Assembly: GCA_038503075.1 (NCBI GenBank)
Contig: JBCAML010000020.1
Coordinates: 1,364,001 to 1,428,000, forward strand
Reading direction: 5' to 3'
Origin: Gyromitra esculenta
Lineage: Eukaryota > Ascomycota > Pezizomycetes > Pezizales > Discinaceae
Length of the DNA stretch: 64,000 nucleotides
Part shown: in pieces, positions 36,669 through 49,117 of the stretch
How the letters are laid out: every line of letters begins with the position of its first letter
How positions within the stretch are numbered: the stretch's first letter is position 1
Translations under genes and position numbers: made by a program
The notes under the pieces: model-generated
Databases searched by the model: none
Told to the model about the DNA's origin: nothing
Seen by the model: the letters and a program-made list of their open reading frames with translations, nothing else

Positions 36669-37439
36669 GAACCCCAGACTCTGTGATCGTATATTATATA
36701 CCACTACTAACTGTATGGACACACATTAGCTCTAGCGATTAAAATAGGGCAGGAGCGTCGACCTAGTAATGACATGGGCGTCATGTACATCAGGTCAAAA
36801 TTGGAATTTCCGTGGAAACAGAATGGGGTGGCCTCGTTGGGTTAATCATAAATTTCAATCAAAATTGAGTTTGTGAAAGTTTTTATACTGTCAAATTAAA
36901 ATATACAGTTCCAGACTTTACAAAGTGAATTTGGCATTTCTCGAAAAAGATGTAGAACCCAGGGTTTCAGCGCACACGGTATGCTTGGGGGCGCCTTGAA
37001 CTACAAAGAGTAGAGCATCGCAGCTGAGCGTATTGGGCGCGGGGTGATATAAAAGAGGAACATAAAATTTGTCTCCTCGCCAAAAAATGACCACATCATA
37101 ATTCAGAAATGGAGAATTCGTATGATGATGATCACTTTTGTCACTATTAAAAGGTCAACCCTAAACTTTGAATTGAGTATTATCTCTTAACCAAAGAATA
37201 AACTATTTTAGGTCAGCAATTGGGCTAAAAACACATCACTTTGGAAAAGTTATCTTATCACCCAAAAACAAACTTGAGAATAAATCGAGACAACTCTATC
37301 GTTGGTCTATTTTTATTTATTTTTATCCATTAAAGTGCGTTGATAGAGATAGATTATTTCTGGAGGGCAAAATTGTCGTACGTTTGTCGCCATGGGAGAA
37401 GCAAAGTACGGTGCCCTAATATTTGAGGAAAAGATACCG

Positions 37440-37580
37440 TGGATGGCCTAGACCAGATCAATATTCAAATATAAGTTTCAGGATTGGGGTTTTAGTCTAG
37501 CAATTTAGCGACAGCAGAGCAAAGGTCAATGCCCCTAAATTCACAAAATTCTATAGGTACTTAATCTGTCTCGATATATA
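37440..37580. repeat. Dispersed repeat family A, copy 2
   Basis: Second copy of the family seen at 28941-29075, in the same orientation, with mostly transition differences. There is no coding capacity. Confidence 0.65.
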
Positions 37581-39198
37581 GGTGGCTGAGGGGTCTGGTG
37601 AAGGCTTGTTAAAGGGTTTGGGGCCTTGAAATTAGTGCTTCAGCTAATATTGTTCAATAACATTGCTTGAAGCCAAAAGCTAGCTTGACAATGCTGATTT
37701 GGACTATCAAAAACTGGATCAGCTGAAAACAACCCTCGGCCGGTCGTGTTCCCTATAGGCTGGATGGTACGGTACCGTATTGTCTTGCGAATACTAGGCG
37801 TGCAGGCAGTCGCGCATAAGGGTCAGTTACTCACTCTTTGGACAAAAGCATGATTGGTATATTAGGTTTTACTAGATACCCATTACTCTAGAGTAGACCT
37901 GTTGGACGTTAGCTAGACGTCATTCTTGTATAAACCGGGAAGTTACCTGAGACAGACCCCAAGACAACAATCTTTTTGACCAGCCACGATAGTATAGGAT
38001 TCCCAAAGCGTATAGTTGCGTCTGCAAGCTGATGCGCTTTTTGAAGTACCACGATGCAGCAAACTCAAGGGAAATATACCAAACACGACCAAAGTATATG
38101 TTATTCAATAGAAAAGAAATTGTGAGATAACTAAACGCATGTAAAACTTATTTACATGATAGTGGGGGTGAAGATTTGGTATCATCTCGGTGCATTGCAG
38201 TACTTCAAAAAGCACAAGGGTTTGTTGGACGCAACTGTACTCTACAACTACTATCCTTGATCAGCCGGCGGCTAGCACCTGCCACTAACTGGAAAATCCT
38301 GCGCAGGCTTCTGGTTAGGTAAAAACTGGCTACCCTACTAGTCCTAAACGAATTTCTCCCACCAAAACTTGTGTTCCAGACGATGAACGGTCCTGGCCGC
38401 TGGCTGATCAAAGATAGTACTAAAAGAATGAGTGACCCGTATGCGTGACTGTCTACGCACGCGTGGTAATGAACACAACCGAGTAAGATCATAATCCTTA
38501 AATAAAAACCTCCATATCTAGAGGTCTAGTTGCCCGTTAACTGCTGGTTCGGGAAGTCACACCTGATATTTTCAAATAGCTTGGCGTGTTTTTTGTGAAG
38601 GGTTGTTTAAACCTACCTAGCCAGGTTGTGTTTGAGATCACACTCTACGATATTATGGTGGGGAGAGTAGATTTGTTACTCGTGTAAATTTGCTAAGGGC
38701 AGTTTGAAATCCTTACCATGGATCACTCAAGCTAAATATCGGCAGAATTTTGCAAAAAGGTATAACCCTACAATCTTGATAGGGAATTCTGCACTGCGCA
38801 TGTCAAACATCCCAGAGCAGCGCCCCACAGCTGGAAATCAAGGCAAGACGGATCATAGAAACAAATCTGTGGGCAGTAGAATACCTATAGACCTGTTGTA
38901 TGACTTCTTGGTATGATGTGCGAGCTCAAGGAAAATGAGGAACGCATATGATCGATGTCCTGCGCGTGTCAATCATGGATGATAAAAGCCTGCAATAAAG
39001 TAAGGCAAGATAAGGATCGAATGCCGCCTACTGTAATGGTTTTTAGTGAAGCGAGAGCGATAATGCCACGCCCCAGAAATATGGTCAGAGTCTCCATGCT
39101 CACGCGGGGCATGTCTCACAAGAAATCCAGAAAAAGATTTGCCTACAAGAATTGATTTTAGTTTTTATTACACATCACCCTGCATATATATAAACTCA

Positions 39199-39550
39199 TA
39201 CCGTATGGCTTGGTGGAATTCAAACCAGTGCTAGTAGGTGGAAGATGCAAAGGACATGTTGATTTTCCATGATTTCCCCCCCAAAGCCCCCTGGCGGCAC
39301 CACAAACGTAGAATATTAACAGATTATACATGTACCAGAGAAGGGGTGTTTTTGGTACCGTATTGTTAGAAAGTGTAGGAATAAGTCAGGGTGGCTACTG
39401 TAATACCTTTGAGAACTCTGTAGCACTACCGATTTACTCCCGAATTCATAAGAATGATGTACGAATACTGTACTAATTTCACCCCTTCCTGGTGCTGTAT
39501 GCATGTTTTACCTACTAGCGCCGGAGCAAATTTCACCAAATACTCCAGTG
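39199..39550. mobile_element. MITE family C, copy 2, interrupted by an insertion
   Basis: Left part: GTGCTAGTAGGTGGAAGATGC, then ACATGTTGATTTTCCATGATT and TAGAATATTAACAGATTATA. Right part: ATGCATGTTTTACCTACTAG, then CGCCGGAGCAAATTTCACCAAATACT. Both match the copy at 31835-32015. About 160 bp of extra sequence (39333-39493) interrupts it. The outer left terminus is diverged. Confidence 0.65.
39333..39493. mobile_element. Small inverted-repeat insertion inside MITE C copy 2
   Basis: ACCAGAGAAGGGGTG at the left is mirrored by CACCCCTTCCTGGT at the right, bounding about 160 bp that are absent from copy 1. No coding capacity. This is a nested insertion of a different small element. Confidence 0.55.
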
Positions 39551-40652
39551 CTTAATGGTTAAAACTACCGAACACTTACAAAATCATCGCTTCAGACACG
39601 TTTGTTTCCCAATCTTACACATGGGTACAATCGGATCTTATTGCGACCGCCCTACGCATGTTTCTTCCCAATCCTGCGCATACAGCCGCCGAAATCCCTC
39701 AGACAGCTCTATCTTTCGTGGGCAACTACCGTATGTACTCATGGTATACGGCCCAGCTCTACCTCGTGGCTTACGCAGGGAATAAGCCTCTAAATGGTCA
39801 AATTCTGTAGCTTAGATTCTGTTTCACCAAGCTCAATACTATATCAGGTTTGGCTTAGGGTATGAGTGTGAGACTGCTATGCGTAGCTAGTAGTGGTAGG
39901 GATATCGAGAACGTATAGATCTCACATTAATTTTATGGTGACCCTATATTCTGATTGGAAAACTCCTCGGTCCCCATCCTCGCACCCCTACCCCTAGAAG
40001 ATATGTAGAGTAGCCACCGTATAGGTGAGGTTAATGCGCAGCGCGCAGTGCATGCATGTGGGCAAGGTTGTTGCAATAAGTGACCAAACGGGTCTGTCTC
40101 CGTTACAACCGCGCTCAAAGAAATACTGGCTGAGTACGTAATGATACAACAGCCAAACCTCACCAAAACCCGGAAACTCAACTGTTCAAGTTACGTAGCC
40201 ATTAACGCAACCACAACCAAACTACATGAGATTTTATAGCGCAATTATAACGAAAGTATGTGCAATATTCTAAGATATTAATAAATTAAATTACTGAGTG
40301 TTGATTTTTAGCCAAAATGGGAACGCCTTACACCGATCTCAGCCACAGCGCTAGTGCAGTCGCAATGGATGCTCTGGTTACAAATTTTCGGATATTGCTC
40401 GAGAGCTAAACATGAAACAAAATGCCTGTACAAAGGACTATCAGCATGCAGCAAGAGACTATCCTGCTGAAGAAAAAGAGAAAGTTTCCCTTCACGGGCT
40501 TTTAAAACCTGAAAATTTGAAGGCATTAAAGCTACTAGAAAAGGAATGGACCAATTAAGGTTGGACCTATGAGATGGACATGAAAGTAGAGGCACCACAT
40601 GATGTAGTTCGGGTATGGAGGGGTAAAACAATGACTCTGCCTCAGTGACCAA

Positions 40653-40941
40653 GTCACTCAACCACACCTAACCTGTACTTAAAATCTAAAGAATAATCAC
40701 AACAGCAAGGTAAAAAGATTCATTTCTTTCTCCTACCCCTTGAAGGGTCTATCTCCTCACTTCATGTGATGTAGTGCAATTTCCCTGCACTATTTAACGT
40801 ATTGGAAGGCAGAGAAGCATTTGGTTGTGTTGGGGATTTTCAAATCCACTTCCCCTTTTGTTTGGTGGCGAGTTGAGATTAACGTCTGCTTGTTTCGCTG
40901 AAGACCACGCTCGTTCGGTTACTTATTGCTAGAGGCTTGTG
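40653..40941. repeat. Dispersed repeat family B, copy 2
   Basis: Second copy of the decayed repeat at 31172-31440, recognised by ACTCAACCACACCT, ATAATCACAACAGCAAGGT and the CGTTCGGT...GCTAGAG block. Confidence 0.5.
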
Positions 40942-42135
40942 CTCGTGTCGCATATCGCATGCGTTCTTTAATAGCACAGTCTGAATCTGAAGGGCGCATT
41001 ACGAACCACTAGTACCCTCATTCCCTGACAGGCCATCTATCACAAATTTAGTAATTTTTGTTCGTGAAAGGCACTAGAAGGGACTGAGAGCCTTATCGCG
41101 GCAAAATGCTGGCACCATGATCAAGTTACTGTGATCATTAAGATCGGAGTGGAGTGGGAAACATCCGGTTGTTTATCGTGATAGATCTCCGTTCCAACCT
41201 TGGGATCTCAACTGGTTTGATGGGACATATACATTTATTGAGCCATATTTCTAGGTGGGTCGATCGCCTCGCCGAAGCCCACATGAAGTACCACAATTCT
41301 AAACTCTACTTAATTGGTGGCTTTACATTTACAACATTCGAATAATTAGTCTAAAAGCACCCCCAATCACAAAAATAAGAAAAAAAATGGATACATACAG
41401 ATTGGACAGCTGATGAAGTGATAATAATCAATTTTATGTCTCAATCTATCGTGGCGTTATTCCTGTTTAAAAATTGGAATTATGCGTACTTTTCTTTACT
41501 CTTTCCCAACGCTGATTCAAGCGCCGCGCGCCGATCCTTTTGTAGCCTAACACAGCGCTTTTCGAAGAACTTGTATGAATTCTCCACCAAAGTTACCCCT
41601 CCTGCGGCCACACTGGGTTAGGTCTCCCGGGTTAGTAGTGGATGGAATATCTCATGGAATGAAGGATGAATATCTCAATTGAGGTTTAGAGTGGACACTA
41701 AACGCTGCTGTCTATAGGGTCACAGTATTATACTCAAGGAGTAGCGTCGACGTTGGTAAAGGGAAATAAATATAATAAATTGTAGTTAAGCCGGCTATAG
41801 GACGTATGATAGGTCATAGTCATCAAAAACATGGGACACTAGCTAGTGCGAGATTGAAAAAGATGGAAGATTACAAGGTTAAGGGATATCATACCCAGTT
41901 GTAGGTGTTCTGCACTTTGGTATACCCTATCAACGGTATCTAGAAGCAATTGTCCAATAATCGTCTTATCAATGTCGTTGAGAACCTACCTTGTAAACTG
42001 TTGAGTTTAAAAGATGGGCGCTAGCCGAATGAAAAGTGCTATCATGTCTGAAGATTCTTATAGTCTATATTGTCACAGCTCTACAAGATCTAGATATCGC
42101 TTTCAACTTACATCTATTCCGTTAAACCAACAAGA

Positions 42136-45100
42136 ATGGCAGCATACACCCAAAACCCCGAAGCTTCAGACCAACCTGATGGCTCATATTATCTTTCTGA
42201 TAAACCTCCTACAATGAACTCCGCATCTCAAAGCAAAGTTAGAACAAAGTAACGACTGCTTTTACTTGTAGCCCGTGAACAAACGAATGTTACTAACCTT
42301 ATTATAGCATCGTCATGATTCATGGACTAAACGGGGGTCACGACGTTACTTGGAAAATTCTCCCTAGTGGTTTATGGGTAGAAATCCTAGCTGAAAAGAT
42401 TCCCCAGTCACGCTTGATGAAATTTAAATATGACGCGGATATACCTGCAGTAGGCTGGGAGCTCATTTCACCCCTAGGGATTTGGTCAATGGCTGTTAGG
42501 CTCTTGAAATACTTACATCAAGATAGCAAACAGAATGTCGACCAAGAGGTACACCTAAACAAACCATTTGCATTCTTCGAGGAAGGCGTCTTTAATGCAA
42601 TGTGTACAGGTTGACTATCGCTATATCTTCATAGCACAAGGCTTCGGGGGTATTCTGGTCAAACAGGTACCAGAAGATTACTCTTCTTTATCCTAAGTTA
42701 TACTAACCATCAACAAAGGCCATATGGATCGCTATTCACCATCACATATATCTCCCCATCGCTATGCGCACGCTAGGCCTAGTACGAAACCAAGAAAGTT
42801 TTTTCTTTTTCTTTTTAAATATCCGCTTATAGACCATAGGTATTCTTTGGCACCCCCAATTCTCAATATCCTCACCCTTCAGATGACCGATCATTGTGGG
42901 AAAAGGCTACCTTCGATATAATTTTTTCCTCTGATGCTGAAGGTGGAATAAATCGAGAGTTAATCTCGTTCCTGTCTCAGGGCACAACCCCGGTTGATAC
43001 TGGGCATTGGTTGGAAATCTGTGCGAGGTTCCAAAGTCTCTCCGAAAGATATAGAGTTATCAACATATTTCCAGGGTGTGAAACCGACTCACCTACGCTA
43101 GAGGTTTGTTTTCGCTCTTCTCAAACTCTGCCATATTTCTCTAATACGCTACAACAGAACAATATACTGGATCGTGATCCCATGGATCAACATTGGCCCC
43201 GACCCAATAAAAATTACATTTCCCTCTCCACGTTCTCCGGGGTTGACGATGAAGATTTTCCGCGCCTATTGAATGCGCTTAACGAAATGATAAAGGGGCG
43301 GGAAGGTATTGTCAATCAACCATCCATTAAGTTTAAAACTGAAATTATTATACTAATCCACAAAAGCTCTGAACTTGGAATTGCTCTCCTTTAGACAGAA
43401 GCTTGCGGCAATGTATCGTGAGCCTGTTGTATCAAATACGCCACCCCAAGCCAGTCTACTTAATCGAATGGAAAAGGATGAAAGGTGGGAAACATGGCGG
43501 AACTCTGATGACGACCGCATCCTGCACTTGCGCGGTTCTGCAGGCCAAGGGAAGACGACACTCTGCACGTCTCTATCTACCAACTTGCAACAAATAAGGG
43601 GGATAATTTTCCTGCCATTTTTCTGCGCCTTCCACGACAATCGCCACGATTCTGTCAGGTCTGTTCTTCTCTCAATGCTACAACGCCTCTTACACTTCGA
43701 TCCATCGCTTTACGCCAATATCTCAGACATTTCACAATCGTTCATCGCAAGTTCTATGTGGACAGAAGAGGCTTTATGGATTATCTTTCGCATCGCTATC
43801 TCGACCCATCGAAAAAGACCCATTGTATGCCTTGTTGACGCTATTGATGATTTTGGGGCCGATTCCCCCGGTGGTGTTTGGCTCTTGGAGCGTCTGGCCA
43901 GTCTACATCACGAAACCACCTTCCCTTTCAAAGTGATGGTTAGTAGTAGATTTCCAGCCGATCATTTTACGAAGACAATCAAATCGGAAAGGTTCCTTTT
44001 GATTGACCTGGATAACAGTAGTGAATACTCTGAGGGTGTGGAAGCTCACATTCGGCGTCTTCAAAGCGACTTTGTCCAAGAAATTCCAGCACTGGGGGGG
44101 CAGCGAACTGATCCGTTCTACAAACTGGATACGTCGGCTACTCGGCCAAGGAACCTTCTTGTTAGCAAGATATGGTTGAGGCTAGCAACACAACCTCGAT
44201 TCAGCCTCACATTGAACTCTCTTTTGGCTCAGATCAGCTCTCGAGAAAGAGACTTATACACCTTGTACGAAAATGCGCTTGAGTTAGTTCCTGGGTTTTT
44301 GCGAGAACGGGCTGCTAAACTTTTGCGTTGGATAACGTATTCTTACCGTCCTTTGAGCCTGGGTGAACTTCGCGTGGTAATGTCTGAACAGAACGGGAGA
44401 TGCGAGGAGGGATTCGAGCCATTACACCTGGCTAAGGATCTTGCTGAGATTTTTGGCCCGCTCGTTAAGGTCGAGATGGATAAGGTTGACTCCATCCATC
44501 CTTCGCTCAGGCGCTTTCTCATGGATACAGCAAATCGAGAGAGGAGCCGATGGTACAGCATGGAGAGCACTCCAACACACATGAAATTATTGGTTACTTG
44601 TCTGAACTATCTCTTTAAGGATGGCGTCCTATCATCAATACCTAAAGATAATGAGAGTATCGAAGATATGATTGAGCTTCAAACCATGATCCCTAGAGAA
44701 TCGAAATCCATAGGACTCCTTCTTTATGCATCACAGTACTGGCCAACACATTATCAGCGGTCTGCTTCTATACAACCGATTTCTAACTTCCAACCAATTC
44801 TGAACTTCCTTAGTAGCAACGAGGGATCCATCTGGTACCGCACCAATCGAATCCTGGAGGGCCATGCAACCGAGGTGGGGGCTCTTAGTCCTCTGATTCT
44901 GGCCGCAAAGCTCAACCTTCGGAACCTTGTTGTGGGCTTACGGACTGTGGATGCTTTGGGAGATTTTGACAATCAAAAAAAAGCACTTGAGATTGCTGCC
45001 ATGAACGGATATAGTTCAGTGGTTGAAGAGCTGTTGCTATCTGGACCTAATGATACTGATGATAGGCTGCGGTTCGTTACCGAAGCATTGGTTGGCGCTA

Positions 45101-47205
45101 CCATGATGGGAAGAAAGCTGGTAGTTGAGTCCCTGTTAGGGCAGCTTTTTGGGTGCCGGCCACCCAAAGAACAGTTGGTTCAAATAGTAGAGATGTTACT
45201 CTCACTCTCTGCCATGATGGGTCATCCCGATACTGTCGAGATCTTCCTTTCCACAGGCGTCAACATCAACTCTGTATATGAGAATCTCACGCCATTGCAG
45301 TACGCTTCCAAATCCAGTAAGGGCCGTGTAGTCGCATTTCTTCTCCGGAAACCAGAAATAAATATCTCTGTGGGGAGTGACACAGGTACCAGTGCAATGC
45401 ATTTTGCTGCAATCAATGGCAACGTGGAAATAACGACTCTGCTGTTAGCTGCCGGGGATACTGCCGATGCCGATGAGGGGAAACGAGGCCCATTACATAT
45501 GGCTGCCGGGGCCGGCCATCTCAAGGTAGTAGATTGTATTCTCAGCAAATTCCCGAATTTGGTAGATAGGGGTGATGAGATAGGAATGACTGCTCTGCAC
45601 TGGGCAGCGTCCCAAAACCACCTTCCCATCCTCGAAAGGCTTCTCTACTATGGTGCCAGAATCGGTGCACAGGATTATAGTGGCAATGTGGTACTCATCT
45701 ACGCGGCCATCTGTGGTAGTCTCCAATGCCTCAAAGCCCTTATCGAACATAGCAAGAGGGGCACTGCAAAAACTGGGGGCAGCAAGGGATACGACAATAA
45801 CGATGAAGGTGGGGAGGAAAGTGATTCTGAGCTAGATGATTCTGACCTTTCAGCTGCCTTATATTCTGCCTCCACCGAGAATCATGTGGAGGTTGTTCGG
45901 TATCTCATTGAAGAGACTACAGCTGATCCCTTCGAATGCCATATCAAAGAAGCTAGAGTTATAGGTGCCCTATACCCAGAGACGGCCCTCCAAGTTGCCG
46001 CCTACGGAGAATACATCGATCTTATTGATTTAATAGGACGATGTGAAGACTTAAACATCGATCAGCGCTCTTCGCAGGGCGACACACCCTTGTCTTTCGC
46101 CTTTAGAAGCCCCGAGGCAACAAAACATTTGATCGATCTGGGAGCAAGTGTCAACATTTCCAACAGTTCTAGGTGGACTCCACTCATGCGAGCAGCGTCC
46201 CATGGCGCCACGGATGTCGTAAAGCTGCTTCTCTCTAATGGAGCTGATGTGATGTTGATGGATAATACGGGTAGCGGTGCGGTTCATTACGCCGCCAAAA
46301 GTGGCTGTTGGGAATGCGTAGAGGCATTGCTTGATGATCCTGGTTCTCACGAGATGGTGGTATTCCAACCGTGCTTAGGTCAAGATAGCAGCACCCCCAC
46401 CCCACTAGATCTCGCCGCATCACACCCAAACCCAGAATTGGCAAAGAAGATGATAGAATGGGCTATTGAAAACTGTTCATTAGAACACCCATTCTGTGAA
46501 GCAGTTCGAATTTGCAGCGAAGGCACTATTGACATATGGCTAAAGAACTATCCTGAAGCTCTAGATCACACATCTAGAACTGCAATGAATAGCCCGCTAC
46601 TATTCATTTTGGCAGCTCGGGGATTTGCAAAGTTTGTGAAGCTGCTGCTTTCTCGGGGGGCTGATGAGAATTTGGTCGACGGAGTCGGTCGCGTTGCCTT
46701 CGATGTAGCTATGCAGCTGGATGTACGAGCACTTTTGAGCTCCTCCCCACTTGACCCAGACGAGGACGATCTCGTGGAAAAACTCCAGAAACATCCTGCC
46801 TTTATTGGTGCACTCGGCAATTGCCTCCAACATCTTTATTGCGATATTTGTAGGACTGAGATTAACGATGGTTTCCTCTTCCGTGACTACCCCTTCTCCC
46901 TCTTTAACTAAAACTTACGCTTGGCTAACTTCTCCTTTCTTCATTTTTCCATTCTAGATTGTAACGAATGTTCGGGTGGTGATTATGATATGTGCACCAG
47001 CTGCTACGACAAGGGGGAAAGATGCCGCGACCCCGAGGAACATATTCTGAAGGTTTGGTTCTTATCCGATCTCATGTTGTCGACTGAGGGACTCTCCCCT
47101 TGGGTTGCCGAGATGAAACTGAGACACCCCAAATCGCTATCATTGGGAGAGCGGGAGGCAGAGGGGGACCGTGTGGATATACTTTCGGTACAAAGCGATG
47201 ATTGA
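42136..47205 (+). CDS. NLR-type protein: alpha/beta-hydrolase (pseudoenzyme) - NACHT - ankyrin repeats - ZZ zinc finger (1567 aa)
   Basis: A fungal STAND receptor. Seven exons (42136-42248, 42308-42548, 42610-42666, 42719-42781, 42840-43305, 43367-46882, 46958-47205) join in frame. Residues about 38-250 are a SesB-like hydrolase: IVMIHGLNGGHD, then IFIAQGFGGILVKQ, then GLVFFGTPNS. The nucleophile motif, normally GHSLGG, reads AQGFGG, so the serine is absent. The usual catalytic His near the domain end is also not seen (NKNYISLSTFS). NACHT: Walker A GSAGQGKT (370-377) and Walker B IVCLVDAIDD (466-475). A winged-helix region with WITYSYRPLSLGEL and SIHPSLRRFL follows. About 800-1460 are many ankyrin repeats (e.g. 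IGMTALHWAASQNHLPILERLL). The end is a ZZ finger (CDIC, FHCNECSGGDYDMCTSC) completed only by splicing the last intron. A GTTTGT...CAG segment (43105-43159) could be an optional in-frame intron. It probably senses a ligand through the repeats; this is inferred from the family. Confidence 0.92.
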
Positions 47206-48380
47206 GCGAAAGCACTTGATGTATTCATAATCTCTCTATTTCAATATATATATGACGCTTTTCACACTTTCTACATCATTCGGGAGAATGCTCTCCACGG
47301 GAGCCCGTGCAAACGCAACCTTCTACATAGAAGGGAGGTCAACTGATAGGGCGCCCTATCACCCTCCCACAATGGCTCATAATGGTGGGGCATTGATATA
47401 TAGCGCGAGGGCTTATGGCCTATTAGGATACTGAATATATTCGGTATCTACACTAAGCGGTAAAAAGAGAAGCGAAAGAAAAAACTAAACACGGGCATCA
47501 AACCCCTACTAATACATTCCGATAAACGCCGTAGAAGTCAGGCTATAGGGAGGTTCTTTGGGTGCCGAATAGATCAACCTAAGAGTCCTCATAGTAGCTA
47601 AAGCTTCCAGCCGAACTGGTATACCGTCAGAGTGTGTAATCCCTAGGAAGCCTATAGATATATCCCATATACCCAACAGCAAAGGAGTAGACCTTGCTGT
47701 AGAGGAATTAGATGACCGCACATCTGTGCAGCCAGTAGGTCATCCAGAAAATTTATGCTGTCTTCAGTTATTTTGATATCTTCAGATTTTGGGTTAAGTA
47801 CTTGGAAGATATTAGACATGAAACCACTTTTCTCCAATTCAGTTATTTGGGACTGTGTAGGGTACACGGGAAAGTTAGGACATTACTGTGACCAAATTAC
47901 TATCTATCTGCGCTTATTTACACACCATTCATAATCATGTAGAAGCCATAAGGGTTCAATTACACAAATAGTCTACATCATATATATCTCTACAAGGGGT
48001 GGAGATGCATCATTCGGCGATCTAGCCATATAAATGATGCATTAACAAGGGGTGTTTTGTGTAAATTCATCACACTATACATTTACAGACGACTTTACAA
48101 TTGGAAAGTCGTAGGGAAAGTCATCAGGAAAGTCGTCAAAAAGTGACTTATTTTGACATTTCCTGAGTGAAATGATGTGAATTTAGGGACAAATTGTCAG
48201 GTAGGTAGTATAGGTGGCAAGAAGGCTGACTTACCTAGTAATTGGGTTGATACCAGCTGGATAGCATAAGTTCAACTCATGGGTCTGGCTTTTGTTTTGT
48301 TTTTTTTATTGAAAATAAACCCGGGAAAGTTGTCGGTGGAGTCGTTGGGAAAGTCCCCATTTTCCCTAAATACACATTTC

Positions 48381-48520
48381 CTGATGCATTTACTAACGAC
48401 TTTCCCACATAAAAAGGGTAGAAATATACACATTTACCTACGGCTTTACTGATGCCTTTATAGACTACTTACCCACGCGATATAATAGGTGAGGAAACGA
48501 TGCATTTACTGATGCATTTA
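48381..48520. repeat. Cluster of CTGATGC(A/C)TTT motifs
   Basis: Copies at 48380, 48449, about 48500 and 48509 (e.g. CTGATGCATTTAC, CTGATGCCTTTAT, ACTGATGCATTTAC), preceded at 48110-48140 by repeated GGAAAGTCGTC-like motifs. The same core occurs at 12145-12270. It is probably part of a decayed repeat family. Confidence 0.45.
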
Positions 48521-49117
48521 CTTCGCTCGTAGAGTATGGCAATGGCTCAAGCTCCTACACAATGACTAGATGTAATATTCAGGCTGAGAATTTTGATGGC
48601 GTAATTGAAACAGCTTAAGCACTACTGACACGCCCAATTTGTGCCCATTGCACGTGCCCTGCCTAGTAAATGTACCATGATCGGATTGTTCCTATAACAC
48701 TTCTATACTTACTATCCAGTATAGCAATAAATACGATAATTTGAAACATAAAAATAGCCCAAACGGACCCTACTATCCACCAAAATCCCTATGGTGTTGC
48801 GACCGTAGCTTCGTACCCACTTGGGTTTATTGAACAGAACTATATATTTGTTAGTGTTTCATCGCATCTACGGGCTTCTAGAGTCGTTTCGAGACCTACA
48901 CTGCAGAGGAACCCCAATGGTGCAAAAACAAGTGTAGATAGCCTAGTTTTGTAAATACATCACACTCTGTATCTTTTCTGCCTCCTATTTTGAAATTTTC
49001 TGCGATACTATCGTCGTACCCCAATATTAGACTGGTGCACAGCTGTGTAAACGCGGGATTAAGATCGGTACCAATGTTTTTGCGGCCTCCAAATCCTCCC
49101 CCCAAACTCCAAGATCC

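Larger units (their letters stand above)
36669..42135. other. Gene-free, repeat-bearing stretch between the subtilase and NLR genes
   Basis: About 5.5 kb with no supportable gene. It contains second copies of repeat families A (37440-37580), C (39199-39550, itself interrupted) and B (40653-40941). A minus frame of 119 codons at 40308-40667 has no family signature. Confidence 0.55.

Noticed and set aside
40308..40667. 119-codon minus-strand frame
   Set aside because: No motif; it lies in repeat-derived DNA next to repeat family B.
42567..42616. Apparent frameshift in the NLR hydrolase domain
   Set aside because: A 61-nt intron (42549-42609) with GT-AG ends restores the frame exactly, so no frameshift is needed.
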